From: Scatosoma sp045654025 | Lineage (GTDB): Bacteria > Bacillota > Clostridia > Christensenellales > Borkfalkiaceae | DNA: 38,563 bases | Assembly (NCBI GenBank): GCA_045654025.1 | Contig: JAZOMO010000045.1 | Location: forward strand, 1-38,563 | Direction of reading: 5' to 3' | Notes under the pieces: model-generated | What the model saw: only the letters and a program-made list of their open reading frames with translations | Told to the model about the DNA's origin: nothing | Database searches by the model: none | Translations under genes and position numbers: made by a program | Shown: positions 7,144-14,020 of the stretch, piece by piece | How positions within the stretch are numbered: position 1 is the stretch's first letter | How the letters are laid out: every line of letters begins with the position of its first letter

Positions 7144-8604
7144 ATGAGCACCAAAACTCCCGTCCAGGAAAGCAATGCGACGTACGAAGAATTGGCTGAA
7201 TTCGACGCAGCAAGCGACGTTTCCGTAACGCCTGCTTCCCCTGCGAAGAGCAGTAACATCTTTTACCGTGTCTTCGCGCTTTTGTTTGCGCTTGCGCCCG
7301 TTGCTATTCTTCTCTTTTTACAGGTACAGGTCTTAATGTTCAAAGACGGTTGGGTTGTAGAAAACTATAAACTACTCGACCTCTTTATCAAACTGTTTAC
7401 AGAGGACGGCTTTGCCACAACCAAACTGTTTAACTTCCTGCCCGTAACCTGCCGAGCCGGTAGCCTTTGGGGAACAGTCAACAGCGCATTGTTGTATTTA
7501 ATCCCCTTATCCATGGCAGCATGTATCCTTGCGGGGATTGTTGCGATTTTCACCCCCAAGGCGGCGCCTATCATCACCCGCGGTATTTTGTTTGTTGAAG
7601 CCGTTGTTTTCGGTGCTTACGCGCTTTCCGTAATGATGCCTTGTGGCTACAACAAAATGACCGTTTGGAAAAACTTGGACTACGTCGTTCTTGGTACGTT
7701 TGCAGGGGCTTTCCTTCTGTTCACCATTTTGTCTTTTGTAAAGTCAGGGGAGCGTGCTCTCGTTGGTTTGTTCATCTTCCTTTTGACGTTCGTATCCGCA
7801 AGCGCTATTCCCTTCGCATGCTGCGTAGAAAACACGGTCGTCAGAACGCTTGTTGCTGAACAGGTACTGTATAAATGGATCATCTTTGCTATTACGGCCG
7901 TCTACTTCTTGTTCGCTGTACTCGGCTTAATGGGTATCGCCGCAAGAAAGGTTTACGTCGTAGACCTCCTCCGTTGCGGACTCATGCTGTTAATGGGTTG
8001 CGGCGTTATCGTAGTTTCCTTCTTGATGAATGATCTGTTCGTATTCTTGCTTTACGGCATTATCGCAGCATCGGCTGCTTTTGCAATGCTGATTGTAGAA
8101 ACACTTGCGATTAGCGCTCGCGCGGACGAAGAAACCGAAGAGCAACAAGAAAAAACGGACGAAGAAACCGAAGAGGAAAAGGAAGAAGCAGAGAAAGAAT
8201 CTACCCCCAAAGTAGAAGAACCTGCCCCCGTTGCTAAAGAAGAACCCGTCCCTGCATCCGTTGTGGCTGTACCCGTGGCCGTTGAAGACGCTTCTACGCA
8301 AGCGCCCGCGCAGGAAGCTGCGTCCGAAGCTGCACCCGCACCCACGGCAGTTGCCCCGGAAAGCGATGCTTACGGCGGCGCATTCGATGCATTTATCGGT
8401 ACGCTTACCCCCGAGGAAAGATTGCAGTTTACGCAGATCTTCCTTCTGCGTTCGGAAAGCAAGTTGCCCGGAATTCCCGAATACAAGGTCGGCGGCGACA
8501 ACAAAGTATTCTTCCGCAAGATTTTCGTCAACCTCGGCAGTCTGCGCGCAAGAATCCCTGACAGCTTGATGGAAAAGATTTATCAATTCTCTATCCGTCA
8601 ATAA
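7144..8604 (+). CDS. Eight-helix membrane protein with acidic linker and conserved-looking C-terminal domain
   Basis: 486 residues; I do not recognise the family. About eight membrane segments are visible (roughly 43-66, 114-136, 146-166, 181-199, 205-227, 244-264, 277-297, 300-322). They are followed by a Glu/Lys-rich stretch (328-352), a Pro/Ala/Val-rich linker (353-410) and a compact soluble C-terminal domain (412-486) beginning GAFDAFIGTLTPEER. Both ends are probably cytoplasmic. ATG at 7144 is chosen over an in-frame ATG at 7135 because AAGGAG is spaced 8 nt from it. The perfect promoter suggests an abundant protein; an envelope or sensing role is only a guess. Confidence 0.75.
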   Translation: MSTKTPVQESNATYEELAEFDAASDVSVTPASPAKSSNIFYRVFALLFALAPVAILLFLQVQVLMFKDGWVVENYKLLDLFIKLFTEDGFATTKLFNFLPVTCRAGSLWGTVNSALLYLIPLSMAACILAGIVAIFTPKAAPIITRGILFVEAVVFGAYALSVMMPCGYNKMTVWKNLDYVVLGTFAGAFLLFTILSFVKSGERALVGLFIFLLTFVSASAIPFACCVENTVVRTLVAEQVLYKWIIFAITAVYFLFAVLGLMGIAARKVYVVDLLRCGLMLLMGCGVIVVSFLMNDLFVFLLYGIIAASAAFAMLIVETLAISARADEETEEQQEKTDEETEEEKEEAEKESTPKVEEPAPVAKEEPVPASVVAVPVAVEDASTQAPAQEAASEAAPAPTAVAPESDAYGGAFDAFIGTLTPEERLQFTQIFLLRSESKLPGIPEYKVGGDNKVFFRKIFVNLGSLRARIPDSLMEKIYQFSIRQ

Positions 8605-8620
8605 CAATTAAAACAACAAA

Positions 8621-8646
8621 AAAGAAGAGCGATTTCGCTCTTCTTT
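8621..8646. terminator. Bidirectional terminator
   Basis: Perfect 12-bp stem AAAGAAGAGCGA / TCGCTCTTCTTT with a 2-nt gap, flanked by T-runs in both directions. It ends the membrane-protein gene on the plus strand and the sigma operon on the minus strand. Confidence 0.88.
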
Positions 8647-8660
8647 TTTTATACTCTTTT

Positions 8661-9017
8661 TTAATATTGTATTACCACTTTAATATCTCCGTCGGGGGTG
8701 ACGGTGCGGGAAACGCTGACGCTGTCCACAAGGTACAGCCCTCTGCCCCCTTCCGCCGTCGTCGGCGAACAAACGCTGACCGTAGGCGGTACAAAGGCTT
8801 TCGTAGAGCGCACAAAGATTTCAATACATCCGTCCTTGATATTTCCCTTTACCGAGGCTTTTCCGTCCGAATGGCGCAGGACGTTGCCAACCAACTCGTT
8901 GACGACCAAACGGCAATCGAATACCTTATCCTTCGGCACGCCGTTTTCTTCTAAATACCGACAGATTGCCTGCGTGGCATTTTTTAAATCATCCGTCGAA
9001 ACAATTTCAAACCACAT
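8661..9017 (-). CDS. RsbW/SpoIIAB-type anti-sigma factor (GHKL serine kinase)
   Basis: 118 residues, short for the family (usually about 140). The N box NELVGNVLRHS and a glycine-rich lid EGGRGLYLVDS are present, so ATP binding is plausible. Known role of the family: hold the partner sigma factor inactive and phosphorylate the STAS antagonist. It is the last gene of the four-gene sigma operon, 15 bp after the sigma gene, with a good GGAGGG ribosome binding site. Its position after rather than before the sigma gene is unlike the B. subtilis spoIIA and sigB cores. Confidence 0.85.
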   Translation of the reverse strand: MWFEIVSTDDLKNATQAICRYLEENGVPKDKVFDCRLVVNELVGNVLRHSDGKASVKGNIKDGCIEIFVRSTKAFVPPTVSVCSPTTAEGGRGLYLVDSVSVSRTVTPDGDIKVVIQY

Positions 9018-9032
9018 TCCTTGCGCCCTCCT

Positions 9033-9752
9033 TCAGCCTTGCAATCGCGACCGCAATTTCGCCAAAATCTTGCGCTCCATACGGGATACCGTCATCTGGG
9101 AGACATCCAAGCGTTCCGCCGTTTCCGTTTGTGAAAGCTCCTCTACAAATCGACACTCTACCAGCGCCTTTTCCAGCGGGGAAAGGTCTGCCGTTGCCGC
9201 CGCAAGCGTTTCTTTCAGCTCGAACCGAGCAAAGCCATCGTCCTCCGTCGGCAGGGTGTCGCCAAGCGTTCTGCCCCCGTCGTCCCCCACCTGCGCATCG
9301 ATGGATACGGTGTTGCCAGCTTCCAGCGCCTGCACGATTTCTTCCTCCTCGTACGAGAGCGCCGTCGCAATCTCTTTTATACTGGGCGTTTTGCCGTACC
9401 TCGAAAGATAGGCTTCGGCAAAGCGGCGAATCTCCAGATTCACCTCACTAAGTCGCCTAGGCACTTTCACCAGCCTTGCATGGTCACGGAAATAATTTTT
9501 CAGCTTTCCCGTGATTGTGGGCGTAGCATAGGTCGAAAATTGCAGTCCACGCGTTTCGTCAAAGGTTTCTACCGCCTCCAATAGATACATGGATGCTTCC
9601 TGCAATAAGTCCTCGTACGCGACTCCGCGCCCAACAAATCTTTTGGCTAAGATTTCGGCTATGTACAGATGTTTTTCCGCAATCGCATTCCGCAGGGAAA
9701 GGTCACGGGTTTCTCTGTATTTTTTAAACAGTTCGTTTACGCTGTCTGCCAT
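9033..9752 (-). CDS. SigB/SigF-type RNA polymerase sigma factor
   Basis: 239 residues with sigma-70 regions 2 to 4. Region 2 contains YEDLLQEASMYLLEAVETFDETRGLQFSTYA, region 3 VPRRLSEVNLEIRRF, and region 4 LSQTETAERLDVSQMTVSRMERK. The length and the absence of region 1.1 fit the group of alternative sigma factors controlled by RsbW/SpoIIAB partners. Neighbouring genes encode exactly such partners. Whether it serves stress, sporulation or something else cannot be told. A SigB-type promoter lies ahead of the operon, so it probably activates its own synthesis. ATG at 9752 has GAGG 4 nt upstream. Confidence 0.92.
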   Translation of the reverse strand: MADSVNELFKKYRETRDLSLRNAIAEKHLYIAEILAKRFVGRGVAYEDLLQEASMYLLEAVETFDETRGLQFSTYATPTITGKLKNYFRDHARLVKVPRRLSEVNLEIRRFAEAYLSRYGKTPSIKEIATALSYEEEEIVQALEAGNTVSIDAQVGDDGGRTLGDTLPTEDDGFARFELKETLAAATADLSPLEKALVECRFVEELSQTETAERLDVSQMTVSRMERKILAKLRSRLQG

Positions 9753-9767
9753 AATCCTCGTCCGCTA

Positions 9768-10121
9768 TTACCCCTCAAAAGCAATTGCAAGCACTTTGCC
9801 TGCCTCATTCGTCGTATAGTCTACCTTCCCAAGCAAAGCGGAAAGCAACGCGCGGGAAATTTCATCCTCCGCGGAAGGAGTAGGTTCACAAGCCCCTTCG
9901 CCCGTCAAGCTGCATTTCAGCGTTTCACCGACCGTAAATACAACGCTGGCGTGCGTAAAACCGCTACGCTGTAATATCAGCAAGCTCTCCGTCACGCAAA
10001 CCTTGTAATCTTCCGCGCTGTCTACGTCAAATTCCGCCAAAGCGCACAGCCCGCCTACCGCCAGGCGCACCGTCGTCATATATTCGCCGTTCAACGGCAT
10101 TTTTAAAGAAAATTCCTTCAT
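9768..10121 (-). CDS. Degenerate RsbW/SpoIIAB-like protein
   Basis: 117 residues. The first half aligns by eye with the GHKL anti-sigma fold (VRLAVGGLCALAEFDVDSAEDYKVCVTESLL). The N-box asparagine is missing, and no glycine-rich lid follows, so ATP hydrolysis seems unlikely. It may still bind sigma or STAS as a non-kinase regulator. ATG at 10121 is chosen: it overlaps the STAS gene's TGA by one base and has GGAG 8 nt upstream. A GTG three bases earlier is the alternative. It lies between the STAS and sigma genes, where the active kinase normally sits. Confidence 0.7.
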   Translation of the reverse strand: MKEFSLKMPLNGEYMTTVRLAVGGLCALAEFDVDSAEDYKVCVTESLLILQRSGFTHASVVFTVGETLKCSLTGEGACEPTPSAEDEISRALLSALLGKVDYTTNEAGKVLAIAFEG

Positions 10122-10429
10122 CACGCAATCTCCATACGAGAGCCCAGCGCACAGATAGTAAACAGCTTTTTAATGCGCGCCTGCAACCCAAGCAACCGCA
10201 CTTTGTTGCCGTCCGCTTCGGTCAGCTTGGTAATTTTCACGAACACACCGAGGGTGGTACTGTCGACAAAGGACAACTGCTGACAATCAAAGGCAATCGT
10301 CTTCTTTTCTGCCGAATACGCCGTTTCGACCACCGCGAAAAACTCGTCGGCGTTCCCGACGTCAATGTCGCCGCTTAAGGCAATTTTTAATTCCTCATTC
10401 TCTACGCCAAGTACCTGTACTTCTTTCAT
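10121..10429 (-). CDS. STAS-domain anti-sigma factor antagonist (RsbV/SpoIIAA type)
   Basis: 102 residues, a complete single STAS domain. The motif FVDSTTLGVFV carries the serine that partner kinases phosphorylate. When dephosphorylated, such proteins bind the anti-sigma factor and free sigma. It is the first gene of the operon; the next gene overlaps its stop codon, suggesting translational coupling. ATG at 10429 is preceded by GGAGG with a 10-nt gap. Confidence 0.9.
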   Translation of the reverse strand: MKEVQVLGVENEELKIALSGDIDVGNADEFFAVVETAYSAEKKTIAFDCQQLSFVDSTTLGVFVKITKLTEADGNKVRLLGLQARIKKLFTICALGSRMEIA

Positions 10430-10476
10430 ATCTACTATCTACCTCCAAGCAATTTATTGCTTTCGTTAATCATTCT

Positions 10477-10502
10477 TAACCCAAAACGCAAGGATTTTAA
10501 AC
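10477..10502 (-). promoter_or_regulatory. SigB-type promoter of the sigma operon
   Basis: Minus strand: GTTTAA, 14-bp spacer, GGGTTA. This fits the SigB pattern GTTTAA-N12-15-GGGTAT known from Bacillus. The GTTTAA box contains the stop codon of the upstream permease. No TTGACA/TATAAT pair is seen here. Confidence 0.6.
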
Positions 10503-11504
10503 AATCCAAGCGCCAACAAGGTTGCAAAGCAACCCAACCGCCACCGCCACGGCGTACAAAACGCCAACGAGCAAGAGGTTGCGTTTCCATTTTCGCGTGT
10601 TTCTCAGCAGGACGACAAACCCAAGCCCTGCGTTGGCGCACAGCCCTGCCACGCAAGAGCCAAAAGCAATCGTGCCTTCCAAATACGCCGTCGTAATAAA
10701 CACCGACGAAGCGCAGTTGGGAATCAAGCCCACCAAAGATACGAGAACGGGCTGCAGATACAAATGCCTGTCCATAAACGCCGCAAAATTATCTTCCCCA
10801 ATAAAGTGCATCAGCGCCCCCATCAGGAAGTTAAACACGAACATGAGCGCCGCAATCTTCAAGGCGTGTAATATCGGCCCGACGACGTAGGTCATAAACG
10901 GACGAGAATCGTCGTGCTCTCTTCCGCAGGAGCAACCGTCCGCCGCTCCCATATCCTCAAAATATTGAAGCATGAAAATATCTCGTACCGTCTGCGGCTG
11001 TTTCGTGCCAACGACGGTATCGATAGAATGGGCTTGCAGGCGTACCTGCCCCCTACCTATCCACTTTAATATCCCGTCCGCGGCATAGCCCACGGCAATC
11101 CCCACCGCAATCTTGACGGCAACCATGGTAAGGACGGAAATCGCCGCATTTGCGTTGCCGGACGAGAGCATGATGATAAACGCTTCGTCGCTGGTGGAGA
11201 GGAAAATCGCCAGCAGCGTCCCCACCGTGATATATTTTTGTTCGTATAATTTCGCCGCAAGCACGGAAAATCCGCATTGTGGAATCAACCCAGTCGCCGA
11301 GCCTACGACAGGACCTAATTTGCCACCCAAACGATTCGAGCCTGCAAGACTCGTCTTGTTTTCCAGCAGCTGTAATACCACGTAAATCAGCAGCAACCAA
11401 GGGAGCAACGGCAGGGTATCGTGCAACGAATGCAGGGTGTTCTCCCACACAAATTCCCAAAAGGTGTGTGTTTCGTGTCCCGCGTGCAACAGCGCCGACG
11501 TCAT
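10497..11504 (-). CDS. Putative manganese/metal exporter (ArsP_2-like permease)
   Basis: 335 residues with about eight to ten membrane helices in two homologous halves. Each half carries a GLIP-Q/N-C motif (GLIPQCGFS in the first, GLIPNCASSV in the second). A hydrophilic Cys/His/Asp loop, DGCSCGREHDDS, lies between them and the N-terminus is His-rich. This pattern matches the 'putative manganese transporter' family near ArsP. ATG at 11504 overlaps the tsaD stop as ATGA and has GGGGG 6 nt upstream, so it is translationally coupled to tsaD. Metal and direction of transport are inferred only. Confidence 0.72.
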   Translation of the reverse strand: MTSALLHAGHETHTFWEFVWENTLHSLHDTLPLLPWLLLIYVVLQLLENKTSLAGSNRLGGKLGPVVGSATGLIPQCGFSVLAAKLYEQKYITVGTLLAIFLSTSDEAFIIMLSSGNANAAISVLTMVAVKIAVGIAVGYAADGILKWIGRGQVRLQAHSIDTVVGTKQPQTVRDIFMLQYFEDMGAADGCSCGREHDDSRPFMTYVVGPILHALKIAALMFVFNFLMGALMHFIGEDNFAAFMDRHLYLQPVLVSLVGLIPNCASSVFITTAYLEGTIAFGSCVAGLCANAGLGFVVLLRNTRKWKRNLLLVGVLYAVAVAVGLLCNLVGAWIV

Positions 11505-12562
11505 ACTTTGCCCCCAGTTTTCCAAGTCGCGGACAGAGGTATAGACGCCTTAGCGTTCAAGTTCATCGGCGCAAAGTTCCCCAGCCGATACTGCACCAAG
11601 CCTTCCGAGGCAATCATCGCCGCATTGTCCGTGCAGTAGCGCTTTTGCGGCAGGACCAGCTTCAAGCCCGCCTTCTGGCATGCCGAAGTCAAGGTCAAGC
11701 GCAAGTAGTCGTTTGCGGCAACACCGCCGCCCACCGTGATGGTGTCGACCCCCGTTTCTTTCGCCGCTTGCAACGCCTTATCTACCAGCACGTCGATTGC
11801 CGCCGCTTGGAAGGAGCAAGCTACGTCCGCTTTGGAAAAAGGCTCGTTCTTTTGGTTTTTGGTGTTGCAATAATTGATAACCGCCGTCTTTAAGCCACTG
11901 TAAGAGAAGTTGTAGCCACCGCCACCCTTCAGCATTTTCGGCATCGGAATGCAGGGGGTGCCGTCCATCGCGCAGCGTTGTACGTTCGGGCCACCAGGGT
12001 ATTGCAAGCCTAAAACCCTTGCCACCTTGTCAAAGGCTTCGCCCGCCGCATCGTCTAAGGTTGCGCCTAAAATCTCAAATTCCGCCTCGTTCTTTGCGTA
12101 CAAAATCGCCGTATGACCACCGCTTGCAAGCAAGGTGATAAAGGGCGGTTTCAACGTCTTTTCAACGAGGTATGCCGCCGCAATATGTCCACGAATATGG
12201 TTAACGGCAATCAGCGGCTTGTTCAGCGCATAGGCAAACGCTTTTGCAAAGGACACGCCAACGAGCAGCGCCCCAAGCAGTCCTGCGCCGTAGGTGGCCG
12301 CCACCGCATCAATCTCCTGCGCCGTAATCCCAGCCTTTTCAATGGCACGCGAAACGACCTCTGCGACCGCATCGGTATGCGCGCGAGAGGCAATTTCGGG
12401 TACTACGCCCCCGAACAGCGCTTGCGTGGAAGCAGACGAGGCAATCTCGTCAGAGAGAATTTCTCTGCCACGGATGACTGCCGCCGCCGTTTCATCGCAA
12501 GAGGATTCAATCCCTAAAATTATCGGATTTTTCTTGTGAACGTCAAAGGTAGGATTATACAT
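11501..12562 (-). CDS. tsaD: tRNA N6-adenosine threonylcarbamoyltransferase
   Basis: 353 residues. It carries out the last step of t6A synthesis at A37 of ANN-decoding tRNAs, with TsaB and TsaE. Visible: GIESSCDETAAAVI near the N-terminus, the metal-binding HIRGH, LASGGHT, and the C-terminal NAAMIASEG. The start is uncertain: ATG at 12562 has no clear ribosome binding site, and an in-frame TTG 15 bp upstream is possible. TsaB and TsaE genes are not nearby. The gene follows a 120-bp tandem repeat and overlaps the permease by 4 bp. Confidence 0.95.
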   Translation of the reverse strand: MYNPTFDVHKKNPIILGIESSCDETAAAVIRGREILSDEIASSASTQALFGGVVPEIASRAHTDAVAEVVSRAIEKAGITAQEIDAVAATYGAGLLGALLVGVSFAKAFAYALNKPLIAVNHIRGHIAAAYLVEKTLKPPFITLLASGGHTAILYAKNEAEFEILGATLDDAAGEAFDKVARVLGLQYPGGPNVQRCAMDGTPCIPMPKMLKGGGGYNFSYSGLKTAVINYCNTKNQKNEPFSKADVACSFQAAAIDVLVDKALQAAKETGVDTITVGGGVAANDYLRLTLTSACQKAGLKLVLPQKRYCTDNAAMIASEGLVQYRLGNFAPMNLNAKASIPLSATWKTGGKV

Positions 12563-12646
12563 AAGTAGATGTTTCAAGGGGCGGTAAAACCATACCTGCC
12601 CCCCTTTTTTATTTTTTTGACTATATTTTGTAGCCGTTTAGATGTC

Positions 12647-12910
12647 GTATTGCGCCGCATTTTGTAGGCGTTGCCGTAGGAAAATGCAAGCAAGACAAGG
12701 CGCGCGAGGATAACCTGAGGGAGTTTACTAAGCGTAAATGACCGAAGGTTGCCGCAGCGCAACGCCGTATTGCGCCGCATTTTGTAGGCGCTGCCGTAGG
12801 AAAATGCAAGCAAGACAAGGAGAACGAGGAAAACCCGAAGGAGTTTACTGAGCGTAAATGACTAAGGGTTGCCACAGTTCGACGAAGTATTGCGCTGCAT
12901 TTTGTAGGCA
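12647..12910. repeat. 120-bp tandem repeat, two full copies and a 24-bp third
   Basis: Copies start at 12647, 12767 and 12887, each with GTATTGCGCCGCATTTTGTA or a one-base variant. The period is exactly 120 bp. Copies 1 and 2 differ at scattered positions; the third stops 4 bp before the prfB stop codon. Each unit contains the dyad GCATTTT/AAAATGC. Because 120 is a multiple of three, open frames run through on the minus strand, but they lack credible starts and I do not call them genes. Confidence 0.88.
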
Positions 12911-12914
12911 TACT

Positions 12915-14012
12915 TTAAAACTTCTTCAAGTAGTCAATAACAAAGCCCTGAATTTCGCCATCCATAACCGCCTGAATGTCGCCCTTTTCATAGCCCGTTC
13001 TGTGGTCCTTTGCCAAGGTGTACGGACAGAAGACGTAGGAACGGATTTGCGCGCCCCATTCAATCTTCTTCACGTCGCCTTTCATCGCCTGCGCCTCTTC
13101 CTGACGCTGCTTAATCTTCAGCTCCAACAGTTTGGAACGGAGCATGTTGAAGCACATCGCTTTGTTTTGCAGCTGCGAACGCTCGTTCTGACACTGTACG
13201 ACGATGCCCGTCGGGAAGTGCGTAATACGCACCGCCGAAGCAACCTTGTTGACGTTCTGGCCGCCTGCGCCGCCCGAATGGTAGATGTCGATACGAATAT
13301 CGTCGTCGTTGATTTCCACTTCGTTATCATCCTCTACCTCAGGCATAACTTCCAAAGAGGAGAAGGAGGTCTGACGGCGTTTGTTGGCATCGAACGGGGA
13401 AATACGCACCAAACGGTGTACACCCATTTCCGCCTTCAAATAGCCGTACGCGTTTTCGCCCTCTACCCTAAAAGCAACGCTCTTCAAGCCTGCGCCGTCG
13501 CCAGCTTCTCTGTCCAGTTCGTACACCTTAAGGCCCATCTTTTCACAATAACGGGTGTACATTCTGTACAGCATCTGACACCAGTCGCACGCCTCCGTAC
13601 CGCCTGCGCCTGCGTGCAGAGCAAGCATCGCGTTGTGGCTGTCGTAAGGACCTTTCAAGATTGCGCGGATACGCATATCCTCGATGTCCTTTTCTGCGGT
13701 AGCGAGCATCTCGTCGAGTTCGGCAATCAAGCTCTCGTCTTCCGTTTCTTCAATCAGGTCGATAACATCCGCCGCATCGGAGAGGGCAGTTTCCCCTGCC
13801 TCGTATGCGTTGACTTTCGCGCGTACCTGCGCAATCTCCCTGCCGATTTTGGTGGATTTTTCCAAATCCTGCCATACGTCGGGGTTTTCCTGCTCTTTTT
13901 CAAGTTCGGCAAGGCGAGGGCGCAGATGCTCTACGTCCAGCGCGTAGCCTGCTTCGGCAAGCACCGAACGCATCGCCTGTATTTTTAATCTGTAATCGTC
14001 TGCTTTAAACAT
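12915..14012 (-). CDS. prfB: Peptide chain release factor 2
   Basis: 365 residues, full length. It releases peptides at UGA and UAA. The anticodon-like motif is RISPFDANKRR and the catalytic loop SGGAGGQNVNK. Most bacterial prfB genes need a programmed +1 frameshift near codon 25; here the frame is open from ATG at 14012 with no internal stop (EAGYALDVEHL at the usual place). It starts 8 bp after secA, the common Firmicutes order, and has only AAGG as ribosome binding site, so coupling to secA translation is likely. Confidence 0.95.
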   Translation of the reverse strand: MFKADDYRLKIQAMRSVLAEAGYALDVEHLRPRLAELEKEQENPDVWQDLEKSTKIGREIAQVRAKVNAYEAGETALSDAADVIDLIEETEDESLIAELDEMLATAEKDIEDMRIRAILKGPYDSHNAMLALHAGAGGTEACDWCQMLYRMYTRYCEKMGLKVYELDREAGDGAGLKSVAFRVEGENAYGYLKAEMGVHRLVRISPFDANKRRQTSFSSLEVMPEVEDDNEVEINDDDIRIDIYHSGGAGGQNVNKVASAVRITHFPTGIVVQCQNERSQLQNKAMCFNMLRSKLLELKIKQRQEEAQAMKGDVKKIEWGAQIRSYVFCPYTLAKDHRTGYEKGDIQAVMDGEIQGFVIDYLKKF

Positions 14013-14020
14013 AGTTTTCC

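Noticed and set aside
12574..12911. Minus-strand open frames of 79 and 96 codons through the 120-bp repeats
   Set aside because: They exist only because the repeat length is a multiple of three; both frames are open at once, neither has a credible start and the residue composition is not protein-like.
12858..13988. Long plus-strand frame of 376 codons opposite prfB
   Set aside because: It is antisense to the clear RF2 gene and has no recognisable domain or ribosome binding site.
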